Positions 18,965 to 27,355 are shown, counted from the first letter of the stretch. The stretch is 48,431 bases of DNA from Paracoccaceae bacterium (GCA_024742835.1 JANSXS010000021.1:1-48431); one strand, 5' to 3'. Notes: a model not told the origin generated them from the sequence alone. Numbers and translations: made by a program.

Positions 18965-19199
18965 TCCGGCCCCTTACCGCAGGCAGGGCGCGGGCGGCAA
19001 CCCCTCGAAGGCTTGACTCCGGGCAGCCACACGCCTAAGCCTGTATCCAATTCCGGAAGGCGCAGTTTCTTCCGGTCCCGCAGGCCACGGCCCGGGATCG
19101 CCCCCCACCAGCGAGTTTCGCCCGTGGGGGCGTTTATCGTTTGAACCGTTGTCCCTATGTTGGGGGCAGCAGACCGCAACCGGCGCAGGAGGCCTGGCG

Positions 19200-20702
19200 A
19201 TGTTTGAAAATCTATCCGAACGCCTGTCAGGTGTCTTCGACCGGCTCACGAAACAGGGCGCTCTTTCCGAGGACGACGTCAAGACCGCCCTGCGCGAAGT
19301 CCGCGTGGCATTGCTGGAGGCGGACGTGTCGCTGCCCGTGGCGCGCGATTTCGTCAACCGCGTGCAGGAACGCGCCACCGGTCAGGCGGTGACCAGATCC
19401 GTCACCCCCGGTCAGCAGGTCGTCAAGATCGTGCATGACGCGCTGGTTGACACGCTGTCGGGCGACGACGACCCCGGCGCGCTCAAGATCGACAATCCGC
19501 CCGCGCCGATCCTGATGGTCGGCCTTCAGGGGTCAGGCAAGACGACCACCACCGCCAAGCTGGCCAAGCGCCTGAAGGAACGTGACGGCAAGCGGGTGCT
19601 GATGGCCTCGCTCGACGTGAACCGCCCGGCGGCGATGGAGCAGCTTGAAATCCTTGGTCGGCAGATCGGCGTCGACACGCTGCCCATCGTCAAGGGCGAA
19701 GACCCGGTCGCCATCGCCAAACGCGCCAAGACACAGGCCGGGCTGGGCGGCTATGACGTCTACATGCTCGACACGGCCGGCCGTCTTCACATCGACGCGG
19801 ACCTGATCGCACAGGCCGCCGCCGTGCGCGATGTAGCCAACCCGCGCGAGACACTGCTGGTTGTCGACGGTCTGACCGGGCAGGACGCGGTCAACGTGGC
19901 CCAGGAATTCGACGACAAGATCGGCGTTTCGGGCGTTGTCCTCACCCGGATGGATGGCGACGGGCGGGGCGGGGCGGCCCTGTCGATGCGCGCGGTCACC
20001 GGCAAGCCCATCCGCTTTGTCGGTCTGGGCGAAAAGATGGACGCGATCGAGACGTTCGAGCCGGAACGCATCGCGGGCCGCATCCTTGGCATGGGCGATA
20101 TCGTTTCGCTTGTGGAGAAAGCCCAGCAGACCATCGAGGCCGAGCAGGCCGAACGCATGATGAAGCGCTTCCAGAAGGGTCAGTTCAACATGAACGACCT
20201 CAAGATGCAGCTTGAACAGATGCAGAAGATGGGCGGCATGGAAGGCGTGATGGGCATGATGCCCGGCATGGGCAAGATGGCCAAGCAGATGGAGGGCGCG
20301 GGCATCGACGACAAGATCCTTGACCGGCAGATCGCGCTGATCAACTCCATGACCAAAAAGGAACGCGCCAACCCCAAGCTGCTTCAGGCCAGCCGCAAGA
20401 AACGCATCGCCAAGGGCGCGGGGCTGGATGTCTCTGAACTCAACAAGCTCATGAAAATGCACCGCCAGATGGGCGACATGATGAAGAAGATGGGCAAGAT
20501 GGGCAAAGGCGGCATGATGAAACAGGCGCTGAAAGGCATGTTCGGCAAGGGCGGCCCCTCGCCCGAGGACATGGCACAGGGCATGGACCCCAAGGCGCTG
20601 GAACAGGCCGCGCGGCAGATGGGCGGCGGCCGTGGCGGCCTGCCCGGTCTGGGCGGCGCGGCGCTGCCGCCGGGCCTGAGCGGTTTCGGCAAGAAGAAGT
20701 GA
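19200..20702 (+). CDS. ffh: Signal recognition particle protein Ffh
   Basis: SRP GTPase that, with 4.5S RNA, brings ribosomes making membrane proteins to FtsY. 500 residues. Domains: helical N domain (1-90), G domain with P-loop GLQGSGKTTTTAKLAKRL, DVNRPAAMEQL, DTAGRLHID and TRMDGDGRGGAALSM, and a methionine-rich M domain with LEQMQKMGGMEGVMGMMPG and a Met/Gly-rich tail. ATG 19200 is preceded by CAGGAGGCCTGGCG. It heads a long rightward run of translation genes. Confidence 0.97.
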   Translation: MFENLSERLSGVFDRLTKQGALSEDDVKTALREVRVALLEADVSLPVARDFVNRVQERATGQAVTRSVTPGQQVVKIVHDALVDTLSGDDDPGALKIDNPPAPILMVGLQGSGKTTTTAKLAKRLKERDGKRVLMASLDVNRPAAMEQLEILGRQIGVDTLPIVKGEDPVAIAKRAKTQAGLGGYDVYMLDTAGRLHIDADLIAQAAAVRDVANPRETLLVVDGLTGQDAVNVAQEFDDKIGVSGVVLTRMDGDGRGGAALSMRAVTGKPIRFVGLGEKMDAIETFEPERIAGRILGMGDIVSLVEKAQQTIEAEQAERMMKRFQKGQFNMNDLKMQLEQMQKMGGMEGVMGMMPGMGKMAKQMEGAGIDDKILDRQIALINSMTKKERANPKLLQASRKKRIAKGAGLDVSELNKLMKMHRQMGDMMKKMGKMGKGGMMKQALKGMFGKGGPSPEDMAQGMDPKALEQAARQMGGGRGGLPGLGGAALPPGLSGFGKKK

Positions 20703-20778
20703 CCTTTCCCGCGCGCATATCCTGCCCTGCCACGGGGCGTTTCGACCTGCCCCGCCATGGCCTGCGGGGCCTGCGCGC

Positions 20779-21348
20779 ATGACCCTCTCACTGGTCATCC
20801 CCCGGCTGGAAACCTCCCGCCTGATCTTGCGCGGACCCGAGCAGCGGGATTTCGAGCCGCTTTGCGCCTTCCTGCTGGATACCGACCGGGCGTGGGGCTT
20901 TGGCGCGGAAAAGAACCGGGGCCGCGCGTGGCGCTGGTTCGCCATGTCCATCGGGCATTGGGCGCTGCACGGTTACGGCTATTTCACGATGGAATGCCGG
21001 GAAACGGGCGCGCCCTGCGGCATTACCGGCATCTGGAACCCCGAAGGCTGGCCAGAGCCGGAATTGGGCTGGGTCGTCTATGACGGTTTCGAGGGGCGCG
21101 GCATCGCATTTGAGGGCGCGGAACGCGCGCGCCGCTGGGCCTATGAGGATCTGGGGATGACCACGCTCACCTCCAACATCGTGCCGGGCAATGACCGCTC
21201 CATCGCGCTGGCCGAACGGCTCGGCGCGCATTTCGAGCGCAGCTATGTCAATATCGAGATGGGCGAAGACCTGCTTTACCGTCATCCCACCCCCGAGGCG
21301 CTTGGCTATGGGGCCGATGACGATGGCAGCCCGGAGGCTTACGCATGA
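20779..21348 (+). CDS. GNAT family N-acetyltransferase (first of three)
   Basis: RimJ/RimL-type acetyltransferase using acetyl-CoA; its substrate is unknown. 189 residues, starting LVIPRLETSRLILRGPEQRDFEPL (the typical LxTxRLxLRxxxxxD opening). The CoA-binding motif A region reads YDGFEGRGIAFEGAERARRW and is followed by SNIVPGNDRSIALAERLGAHFE, the classic N.xS...ERLG ending. It lies 76 bases after ffh and overlaps the next GNAT gene by 4 bases (ATGA). The RBS is weak. Confidence 0.9.
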   Translation: MTLSLVIPRLETSRLILRGPEQRDFEPLCAFLLDTDRAWGFGAEKNRGRAWRWFAMSIGHWALHGYGYFTMECRETGAPCGITGIWNPEGWPEPELGWVVYDGFEGRGIAFEGAERARRWAYEDLGMTTLTSNIVPGNDRSIALAERLGAHFERSYVNIEMGEDLLYRHPTPEALGYGADDDGSPEAYA

Positions 21349-21929
21349 CCGGCCCGATGCTGTGCGAACGCCCCGCCCCGCCGCGCGCCGCCGCACTGGC
21401 CCGGCGGCTGGCCGCGGCCCTGCCCCATCTCACCACCGAACGGCTGGTGTTGCGCGCGCCTCAACTGGCCGATTTCGCCACCTATGCCGAGATCGCCTGC
21501 GGGCCGCGCGGCACGGGTCTGGGCGGGCCGATGGCGCATGGCGAGGCGTGGTACGACTTCACCAGCATGGTGGGCGGCTGGCTTTTGCGCGGTCATGGGT
21601 TGTGGTCCATCGAACGGCGCGAGGATGGCGCGCTTTTGGGGTTCGTGCTGATCGGCTGCGAGCCGGGCGACGAAGAACACGAGCTTGGCTTCCTGCTGAC
21701 CGAGGTGGCAGAGGGGCATGGCTATGCCGAAGAGGCCGCCAAGGCCGCGCATGTCTTTGCCCGCGACACGCTGGCCCTGCCCTCGCTGATCAGCGACATC
21801 GTGCCGGACAACACCCGCTCCATCGCGCTGGCACGCCGGTTGCGCGCCACACCCTCGCGCGAGGCCACTGCCGAAGGCCACACCAAAAGCGCGATCTACC
21901 GCTATGACATGTCCGGCGATGGGGGCTGA
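21345..21929 (+). CDS. GNAT family N-acetyltransferase (second of three)
   Basis: 194 residues of the same RimJ/RimL-like family: LTTERLVLRAPQLADFATYAEI near residue 30, FLLTEVAEGHGYAEEAAKAA (motif A) and SDIVPDNTRSIALARRLRA near the C-terminus. It differs from its neighbours by an extra 28-residue Ala/Arg/Pro-rich N-terminus and by having ARRLRATPS where ERLGA is usual. It starts in a 4-base overlap with the first GNAT gene. The substrate is not predictable. Confidence 0.88.
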   Translation: MTGPMLCERPAPPRAAALARRLAAALPHLTTERLVLRAPQLADFATYAEIACGPRGTGLGGPMAHGEAWYDFTSMVGGWLLRGHGLWSIERREDGALLGFVLIGCEPGDEEHELGFLLTEVAEGHGYAEEAAKAAHVFARDTLALPSLISDIVPDNTRSIALARRLRATPSREATAEGHTKSAIYRYDMSGDGG

Positions 21930-21930
21930 G

Positions 21931-22533
21931 ATGACACAAACGCGAATCCCCGTGCTCGAAACCGGGCGCCTTGTGCTGCGCGCGCCCGAGCCGCAGGATT
22001 ATCCCGATTTCAAGGCGACCTTTGCCTCTTATCGCTCGCGTTTCATGGGCGGGCCGCTCAACCCCTACGAGGCGTGGATGCTTTACGCGGCCGAAATCGG
22101 CCATTGGGAAATCCGTGGCTATGGCATGTGGATGATCCATCTGCGCGACACCGAAGAGACCGTGGGCATGGCCGGCGGCTGGTTTCCCGCCAATTGGCCA
22201 GAGCGTGAAATCGCCTGGATCATCTGGCCCGAAAAGGCGGGCAAGGGGTTCGCGCTGGAGGCCACGCACAAGGTGCGTGACCATTTCTATGCGCAGGGCT
22301 GGGAAAGCGCGGTCAGCTATATCGACCCCAAGAACCTCGATTCCATCCGTCTGGCCGAGCGCCTGGGATGCGTCAAGGATACCGCCGCCCCGACCATCGA
22401 CGGCAATGACGCGGTCTACCGGCACCCGGCCCCCGACAAGCTGGCGGGCAGCCAGATCCGCGACGGCATAGAGCTTGAAATCGGCCACTACGCCGATCCG
22501 CAATTCAGACCGAAGGGGATGCCCATTGACTGA
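21931..22533 (+). CDS. GNAT family N-acetyltransferase (third of three)
   Basis: 200 residues: IPVLETGRLVLRAPEPQDYPDF opening, WPEKAGKGFALEATHKV (motif A) and SYIDPKNLDSIRLAERLGC near the end, followed by a longer C-terminal tail than the other two. I set the start at ATG 21931, directly after the previous stop with GGGGGCTGAG upstream; an earlier ATG at 21904 would overlap the second gene by 26 bases. Its end overlaps the TTG start of the chorismate mutase gene. The three are diverged paralogues, not recent duplicates. Confidence 0.88.
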   Translation: MTQTRIPVLETGRLVLRAPEPQDYPDFKATFASYRSRFMGGPLNPYEAWMLYAAEIGHWEIRGYGMWMIHLRDTEETVGMAGGWFPANWPEREIAWIIWPEKAGKGFALEATHKVRDHFYAQGWESAVSYIDPKNLDSIRLAERLGCVKDTAAPTIDGNDAVYRHPAPDKLAGSQIRDGIELEIGHYADPQFRPKGMPID

Positions 22534-22825
22534 AGACGCCACCACGCGCGCCGCCGATCTTCTGGCCGGGCACCGCGACAGCATCGACCGGCTGGACGCG
22601 ATCCTCGTCTATACGCTGGGCGAGCGGTTCAAGCACACGCAGGCCGTGGGCAAGCTCAAGGCCGAGCACGACCTTCCCCCGTCCGATCCCGCGCGCGAAG
22701 CCGCGCAGATCGCACGTCTCGAAGACCTGGCGACCCAGGCCGACCTGGACCCGGAATTCGCCAAGAAGTTCCTGAACTTCATCATCGCTGAAGTCATTCA
22801 GCACCACAAACGACAGCAAACGTAG
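22526..22825 (+). CDS. Chorismate mutase (AroQ class)
   Basis: Small all-helical enzyme converting chorismate to prephenate for Phe/Tyr synthesis. 99 residues: helix 1 HRDSIDRLDAILVYTLGERF (the family's R..I...D..L), a second helix region KLKAEHDLPPSDPAREAAQI and the final KFLNFIIAEVIQHHKRQQ. No ATG is in frame near the expected start; TTG at 22526 has AAGGGGATGCCCA at the right distance and overlaps the end of the third GNAT gene by 8 bases. An ATG further up (22475) would add 17 residues inside the GNAT gene. It precedes rpsP in the operon. Confidence 0.9.
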   Translation: MTEDATTRAADLLAGHRDSIDRLDAILVYTLGERFKHTQAVGKLKAEHDLPPSDPAREAAQIARLEDLATQADLDPEFAKKFLNFIIAEVIQHHKRQQT

Positions 22826-22873
22826 GCCGGGCTTCACCCCCCGGCATCCAACCCCTCTGAAAGGACAACACTC

Positions 22874-23257
22874 ATGGCCATGAAAATCCGCCTCGCCCGT
22901 GGTGGCAGCAAGAAACGCCCCTTTTACCGCATCGTCGCCGCCGACAGCCGTATGCCGCGCGATGGCCGTTTCATCGAGAAGCTGGGCATCTACAACCCGC
23001 TCCTGCCCAAGGACAGCGAAGAGCGCGTCAAGATGAATGTCGAGCGTGTGCAGTACTGGATCGACCAGGGCGCGCAGCCCTCCGAGCGGATCTCGCGCTT
23101 CCTCGAAGCGGCCGGCATCGTCGAAAAGAAAGAGCGCGCCAACCTCAAGAAGGGCACGCCGGGCAAGAAAGCCCAGGAACGCGCCGAAGAGAAGGCCGAA
23201 AAAGCCGCCGAAGCCGCAGCAGCCCCTGCCGAAGCCGAAGCGACCAGCGAAAGCTGA
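22874..23257 (+). CDS. rpsP: 30S ribosomal protein S16
   Basis: Primary small-subunit protein. 127 residues: the conserved core [39 protein letters not shown] and [17 protein letters not shown], then an alphaproteobacterial Lys/Glu/Ala-rich C-terminal extension from about residue 90 ([20 protein letters not shown]). TGAAAGGACAACACTC is the RBS. It begins the rpsP-bluB-rimM-trmD segment. Confidence 0.97.
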   Translation: MAMKIRLARGGSKKRPFYRIVAADSRMPRDGRFIEKLGIYNPLLPKDSEERVKMNVERVQYWIDQGAQPSERISRFLEAAGIVEKKERANLKKGTPGKKAQERAEEKAEKAAEAAAAPAEAEATSES

Positions 23258-23281
23258 TCGCGCACGGGGGGCGTGCAGGGC

Positions 23282-23911
23282 ATGCAAGGCTTTTCGCCCG
23301 ACTTCCGGTCGGATCTTGACCGGCTCATGCGATGGCGGCGCGACGTGCGCCGCTTTCGCACCGATCCGGTTGACGAGGCAACGCTCACGCGGTGCCTTGA
23401 GGCGATCCGCCTTGCGCCCTCTGTCGGGCTGTCGGAGCCGTGGCGCGTCCTGCGTATCAACGACCCCGCCCTGCGACAGGCGGCGCTGGACAATTTCCGC
23501 GCCGCCAATGACCGCGCGCTGTCCGGCTATGACGGCGACCGCGCGGCAACCTACGCCACGCTGAAGCTGTCCGGCATGGCCGACGCGCCGGTGCAGCTTG
23601 CGATTTTCTGCGACGAGGCCACGGACAAGGGTGCGGGGCTTGGCGCGGGCACCATGCCCGAAATGCGCCGCTATTCGGTGGTCGCGGCGATCACGCAATT
23701 CTGGCTCGCCGCCCGCGCGGCGGGCCTTGGCGTGGGCTGGGTGTCGATCCTCGACCCCGACCGCCTGTGCCGCGATCTTGATGTGCCGTCTGACTGGGCG
23801 CTTGTTGCCTGGCTTTGCGTCGGCCGGCCCGAAGCCGACAGCGAGACACCCGAATTGCAGCACGCCGGGTGGGAAGACCGCGCCGACAGCCTGCGCATCG
23901 AGGTGCGATAG
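23282..23911 (+). CDS. bluB: 5,6-dimethylbenzimidazole synthase BluB (nitroreductase family)
   Basis: Flavin-destroying enzyme that cuts reduced FMN to give DMB, the lower ligand of vitamin B12. 209 residues. The BluB-type pattern is RRDVRRFRTDPVDEATL, LAPSVGLSEPWRVLRI, then GLGAGTMPEMRRYSVVAAI and LGVGWVSILDPDRLCRDLDVP. These separate it from ordinary nitroreductases. ATG 23282 was chosen; a GTG at 23273 is also possible. It sits 24 bases after rpsP and just before a small membrane ORF and rimM; no other cobalamin gene is nearby. Ordinary nitroreductase is the main alternative. Confidence 0.85.
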   Translation: MQGFSPDFRSDLDRLMRWRRDVRRFRTDPVDEATLTRCLEAIRLAPSVGLSEPWRVLRINDPALRQAALDNFRAANDRALSGYDGDRAATYATLKLSGMADAPVQLAIFCDEATDKGAGLGAGTMPEMRRYSVVAAITQFWLAARAAGLGVGWVSILDPDRLCRDLDVPSDWALVAWLCVGRPEADSETPELQHAGWEDRADSLRIEVR

Positions 23912-23913
23912 CC

Positions 23914-24057
23914 ATGTTCGGCCTTCTCCGTCTTGTGCTCTTTACCGGCCTCGCCTTTGTCGCGGGCGTCCTGTTCGAACGCAGCGATCAACGCAACGAA
24001 TGCCCCGGCACCTACCGCGCCGGGATCTGCTATGTCACGGAGCTTCCAGATGTCTGA
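23914..24057 (+). CDS. Small membrane protein, unknown function (47 residues)
   Basis: ATG at 23914 lies two bases after the bluB stop and the frame ends inside rimM, overlapping its start by 8 bases. The product has one hydrophobic helix ([21 protein letters not shown]) and a short polar tail with two cysteines ([20 protein letters not shown]). The tight spacing on both sides and the signal-anchor character support a real gene. Function is unknown; the two-cysteine tail would face the periplasm or cytoplasm depending on orientation. Confidence 0.62.
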   Translation: MFGLLRLVLFTGLAFVAGVLFERSDQRNECPGTYRAGICYVTELPDV

Positions 24058-24556
24058 TCCTGTCTGTATCGGTGCTGTCGCCGGCGCCTTTGGCGTACGC
24101 AGCGAACTGCGACTGAAATCCTTCACCGCCGAGCCGTCGGACGTGGCCACCTATGGCCCGGTGGCAACCGAGGATGGCAGCCAGAGCTTCACCATCACAC
24201 TCACAGGGCAATCCACCAAGGGCGCGCTGATCGCGCGCCTGTCCGGGGTCACGACCAAGGAACAGGCCGACTCCCTGCGCGGCGTGCGCCTTTATGTGGA
24301 ACGCGACCGCCTGCCCGCCCTGCCTGACGATGAATATTATCACGCCGATCTGATCGGGGTCGAGGTGTTCGATACCGGCGGGGCGCTTCTGGGCCGGGTC
24401 AAATCGGTACAGAACCACGGTGCCTCCGACCTGCTGGAAATCCACGGTCCGGGCCTGAAATCCACCGTGCTTTTGCCCTTCACGCTTGACGCCGTGCCCA
24501 CCGTCGACCTGACGGCGGGGCGCATCGTCGCCGACCCGCCAGAGGGGCTGTTCTGA
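24050..24556 (+). CDS. rimM: Ribosome maturation factor RimM
   Basis: Assists late assembly of the 30S head near S19. 168 residues: the N-terminal RimM domain begins [25 protein letters not shown], followed by [28 protein letters not shown], and a PRC-barrel domain ([28 protein letters not shown]). GGAGCTTCCAG precedes ATG 24050. It overlaps the small membrane ORF by 8 bases and leads to trmD three bases after its stop. Confidence 0.95.
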   Translation: MSDPVCIGAVAGAFGVRSELRLKSFTAEPSDVATYGPVATEDGSQSFTITLTGQSTKGALIARLSGVTTKEQADSLRGVRLYVERDRLPALPDDEYYHADLIGVEVFDTGGALLGRVKSVQNHGASDLLEIHGPGLKSTVLLPFTLDAVPTVDLTAGRIVADPPEGLF

Positions 24557-24559
24557 CCG

Positions 24560-25363
24560 ATGTCCGACACCGCCCCCAGCAAATCCCATGGCCGCAAATC
24601 CATTTCCGCCTCGCCAAGGCCACGCACCCTCATGGACGGCCCCGAACGTCTTGCACGCGCGTGGCAGGCGCAGGTCATCACGCTGTTGCCACAGGCCTTT
24701 CCCGGCGTTCTGGGCGAAAGCCTGACGGGCCGCGCGCTCAAGGACGGGCTGTGGCAGCTCGACACCACCGATCTGCGCCTCTTCGGCGAGGGCCGCCACC
24801 GCAATGTCGATGACACCCCGGCGGGCGGCGGCGCGGGCATGGTGCTGCGCGCGGACGTGATGGGCCGCGCGATCGAACATACGCGTAGCAAGACGCGACC
24901 GGGAATGCCTCTGATCTATCTCAGCCCGCGTGGCCAACGCTTTGATCAGGCAATGGCGCAAACACTTGCGGAAAAACCCGGTGTCACGCTGATCTGCGGC
25001 CGGTTCGAAGGGCTGGATCAGCGCGTGATCGACCATTACGACATCGCCGAAGTGTCCTTAGGCGATTTCGTCATGACCGGCGGCGAGATCGCGGCACAGG
25101 CGATGATAGACGCCACCGTGCGCCTGCTGCCCGGCGTGCTGGGAAATGCCGCCTCCACCGAGGACGAAAGCTTTGCCCATGGCCTTCTGGAACATCCCCA
25201 ATATACCCGTCCCGCCGAATGGCAGGGGCGCGGCATCCCGGATGTTCTGACCTCGGGCGATCATGCGCGGGTGGCCAAATGGCGGCGTCAGATGTCGGAA
25301 TCCCTGACACAGGCCCGCCGCCCCGACCTGTGGTCAGCGGCAGATCACTCCGACAAGCCGTAG
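24560..25363 (+). CDS. trmD: tRNA (guanine-37-N1)-methyltransferase TrmD
   Basis: SPOUT-fold enzyme that methylates G37 next to the anticodon and prevents +1 frameshifting. 267 residues. The knotted SAM site is seen in PLIYLSPRGQRFDQAM, LICGRFEGLDQRVIDHYDIAEVSLGDFVMTGGE and LLPGVLGNAASTEDESF, with the catalytic aspartate region near VDDTPAGGGAGMVLR. It has about 35 extra N-terminal residues (KSHGRKSISASPRPRTLMDG) before the usual start, so a later start remains possible. It is followed by two AT-rich hairpins. Confidence 0.95.
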   Translation: MSDTAPSKSHGRKSISASPRPRTLMDGPERLARAWQAQVITLLPQAFPGVLGESLTGRALKDGLWQLDTTDLRLFGEGRHRNVDDTPAGGGAGMVLRADVMGRAIEHTRSKTRPGMPLIYLSPRGQRFDQAMAQTLAEKPGVTLICGRFEGLDQRVIDHYDIAEVSLGDFVMTGGEIAAQAMIDATVRLLPGVLGNAASTEDESFAHGLLEHPQYTRPAEWQGRGIPDVLTSGDHARVAKWRRQMSESLTQARRPDLWSAADHSDKP

Positions 25364-25713
25364 GCACCACCGGAATTTTGAAAAATTCCGTGCAATTTTC
25401 TTCATAGAAAATTGCCACGCTCCGCCCCTTGCCGTGGTCCGGTTATCCGCCGCGTCCCGCCCGAGGGGCCTTGATCCACAAACGGATCGGCTCTATACGA
25501 TGCCTGTCCGAGGCTCTGTCCGAGTCGGTCGGACCTGTTGTGCATTTGCCCTCCGTTGTCTTCGGGATCAGGCAGACGCATCACAGCCGAGACCAACAAT
25601 CGACGACCTGATCCTCCGGCGGGCGCATCATGCGGACCCGGCCAAGACCCGGAGTTCTGAGGCCGCACATCACCTTTGCGGATGAAACCGCAAGCAGTTC
25701 AGGAGACGCAGCG
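25364..25713. other. trmD-rplS spacer with tandem hairpins and rplS leader
   Basis: 350 bases with no convincing gene. The first 50 hold two adjacent AT-rich hairpins (25372-25389 and 25392-25415). The remaining 300 would be the upstream region and leader of rplS. They include repeated TGTCCGAG and GTCGGTCGGAC segments (about 25503-25535) able to fold, and an RBS CAGGAGACGCAGCG just before rplS. Ribosomal protein leaders often bind their own product; whether this one does cannot be told from the sequence. Confidence 0.4.
25372..25415. terminator. Tandem AT-rich hairpins after trmD (terminator-like)
   Basis: GGAATTTT-GA-AAAATTCC (25372-25389) and GCAATTTTCT-TCAT-AGAAAATTGC (25392-25415) are two perfect inverted repeats two bases apart, starting 8 bases after the trmD stop. 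They lack the GC stem and trailing T run of a standard terminator, but the position suggests a 3'-end or mRNA-processing role. Confidence 0.5.
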
Positions 25714-26097
25714 ATGGACATTATCGCGCAGATCGAGGCAGAACAGATTGCCTCGCTCGGGAAGAGCATTCCCGATTTCAAGGCCGGCGACACTGTTCGC
25801 GTCGGCTTCAAGGTGACAGAGGGCACCCGAACCCGTATCCAGAATTTCGAAGGCGTCTGCATCAGCCGCAAGAACGGCGCTGGCATCGCCGGGTCTTTCA
25901 CGGTGCGCAAGATTTCCTTTGGCGAGGGCGTGGAACGTGTTTTCCCGCTCTATTCGACCAATATCGAAGAAATCACCGTCGTGCGCCGTGGTCGCGTGCG
26001 CCGCGCCAAGCTTTACTACCTGCGCCAGCGTCGCGGCAAATCGGCCCGCATCGCCGAAATGTCCAATTACAAGCCCAAGTCCGGCGCGTCGGCCTAA
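25714..26097 (+). CDS. rplS: 50S ribosomal protein L19
   Basis: Large-subunit protein at the 30S-50S interface. 127 residues starting [20 protein letters not shown], with [42 protein letters not shown] and [20 protein letters not shown], all well conserved, and a basic tail ([14 protein letters not shown]). CAGGAGACGCAGCG precedes ATG 25714. rpmE follows 14 bases later. Confidence 0.97.
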   Translation: MDIIAQIEAEQIASLGKSIPDFKAGDTVRVGFKVTEGTRTRIQNFEGVCISRKNGAGIAGSFTVRKISFGEGVERVFPLYSTNIEEITVVRRGRVRRAKLYYLRQRRGKSARIAEMSNYKPKSGASA

Positions 26098-26111
26098 GGA
26101 GTTCGTGAGAG

Positions 26112-26333
26112 ATGAAAAAAGATCTGCATCCCGACTATCACTTCATCGAGGTCAAGATGACCGATGGCACCCTTGTCACCATGCGCTCCACCTGGGGCAG
26201 CGAAGGCGACACGCTCTCGCTTGACGTGGATCCCACGGTCCACCCCGCCTGGACGGGCGGCGGCACCCGCCTGATGGATGCCGGTGGTCGCGTGTCGAAG
26301 TTCAAGAACAAATACGCCGGCCTCGGCTTCTGA
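26112..26333 (+). CDS. rpmE: 50S ribosomal protein L31
   Basis: 73 residues: [19 protein letters not shown] and the conserved [13 protein letters not shown], ending [14 protein letters not shown]. The zinc-binding CxxC pairs of the C-plus form are absent, so this is a C-minus L31, as is usual in alphaproteobacteria. TAAGGAGTTCGTGAG is the RBS. It ends the ribosomal part of the block. Confidence 0.95.
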   Translation: MKKDLHPDYHFIEVKMTDGTLVTMRSTWGSEGDTLSLDVDPTVHPAWTGGGTRLMDAGGRVSKFKNKYAGLGF

Positions 26334-26545
26334 GCCGGACCGCAGCGTAACGCAGTCTGCGCCGCTCCCCGTGGGGGGCGGCGTTTTACGTCTTGCGCCC
26401 GCTATACGCAGGGTGTGCCGTGGTTGCCGCGCCATCGGAAAATCGCGGGAGGCAGGGTTGCGGCCGCTTTGCAAGACCGCGCGTGCGGGCTACAGTCGGC
26501 GAAAATTCACCTGCGGGACAAATCGGCAGGGACAAGGGTACGGGC

Positions 26546-27355
26546 ATGGCACATATCATCGTCGTGGGGAACGAAAAGGGCGGCGCGGGCAAATCGACCG
26601 TGTCGATGCATGTGGCCACGGCGCTGGCGCGACTGGGGCACAAGGTGTCCGCGCTGGATCTGGACCTGCGGCAAAAAACCTTTGGCCGCTACACGCAGAA
26701 CCGCGCCTCCTATCTCAAGAAATCCGGGCTCGACCTGCCCAGCCCGCGCTATCACGAGCTGCCGGAAATCGACGCGGCCAAGCTCAAGCCCGGCGAAAAC
26801 GTGTATGATCGCCGGCTTTCGGCCGCCGTCGCGGAACTGGAAGCCGAAAGCGATTTCATCATCATCGACTGCCCGGGTTCCCATACCCGGCTCAGCCAGG
26901 TGGCGCACAGCCTTGCCGATACGCTGATCACGCCGCTCAATGACAGTTTCGTGGATTTCGACCTTCTGGCCCATGTCGATTCCGACGGCAAGAAGATCGA
27001 GGGCCCGTCGGTTTATTCCGAGATGGTCTGGAATGCGCGCCAACTGCGCGCCCAGGCCGGGCTGAAACCGATCGACTGGATCGTGGTGCGCAACCGGCTG
27101 GGGGCGCAACAGATGGTCAACAAGGAAAAGATGGGCGCGGCGCTGGATAATCTGGCCAAGCGCATCGGCTTTCGCACCGCGCCCGGCTTCAACGAAAGGG
27201 TGATCTTCCGCGAATTGTTCCCGCGCGGCCTGACCCTGCTTGATCTCAGGGATATCGGGGTCAAGCAGCTCAATATCTCGAACGTCGCCGCCCGCCAGGA
27301 ACTGCGCGACCTGGTCAAGACGCTGAACCTGCCCGGCGTGACCCCGGATTTCTGA
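26546..27355 (+). CDS. mipZ: Division-plane positioning ATPase MipZ
   Basis: ParA/MinD-like ATPase that forms a gradient from the poles and keeps FtsZ from assembling away from mid-cell. 269 residues. The deviant Walker A is VVGNEKGGAGKSTVSMH; DLDLRQKTFGRYTQNR, DFIIIDCPGSHTRLSQ, TPLNDSFVDFDLLAHVD and RVIFRELFPRGLTLLDL match the Caulobacter MipZ pattern as I remember it and separate it from general ParA. ATG 26546 was chosen at the Walker domain; no better upstream start. Its TGA is directly followed by a type II repeat. Confidence 0.9.
   Translation: MAHIIVVGNEKGGAGKSTVSMHVATALARLGHKVSALDLDLRQKTFGRYTQNRASYLKKSGLDLPSPRYHELPEIDAAKLKPGENVYDRRLSAAVAELEAESDFIIIDCPGSHTRLSQVAHSLADTLITPLNDSFVDFDLLAHVDSDGKKIEGPSVYSEMVWNARQLRAQAGLKPIDWIVVRNRLGAQQMVNKEKMGAALDNLAKRIGFRTAPGFNERVIFRELFPRGLTLLDLRDIGVKQLNISNVAARQELRDLVKTLNLPGVTPDF

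Noticed and set aside
19099..19132. GC-rich hairpin CGCCCCCCAC...GTGGGGGCG before ffh
   Set aside because: It could be a leader structure, but GC-rich inverted repeats of this size are expected here and no T run or conserved motif supports a specific role.
19533..20951. 472-codon leftward frame across ffh
   Set aside because: Rich in His and Leu, as expected for the reverse frame of the Met/Lys-rich M domain; ffh is unambiguous on the other strand.
22505..23863. 452-codon leftward frame across rpsP and bluB
   Set aside because: It spans several confident genes and has no recognisable domain; a GC-rich shadow.
26393..26545. Upstream extension of mipZ by 51 codons
   Set aside because: It lacks family similarity and the MAHIIVVGNEKGG start fits the ATPase fold exactly.
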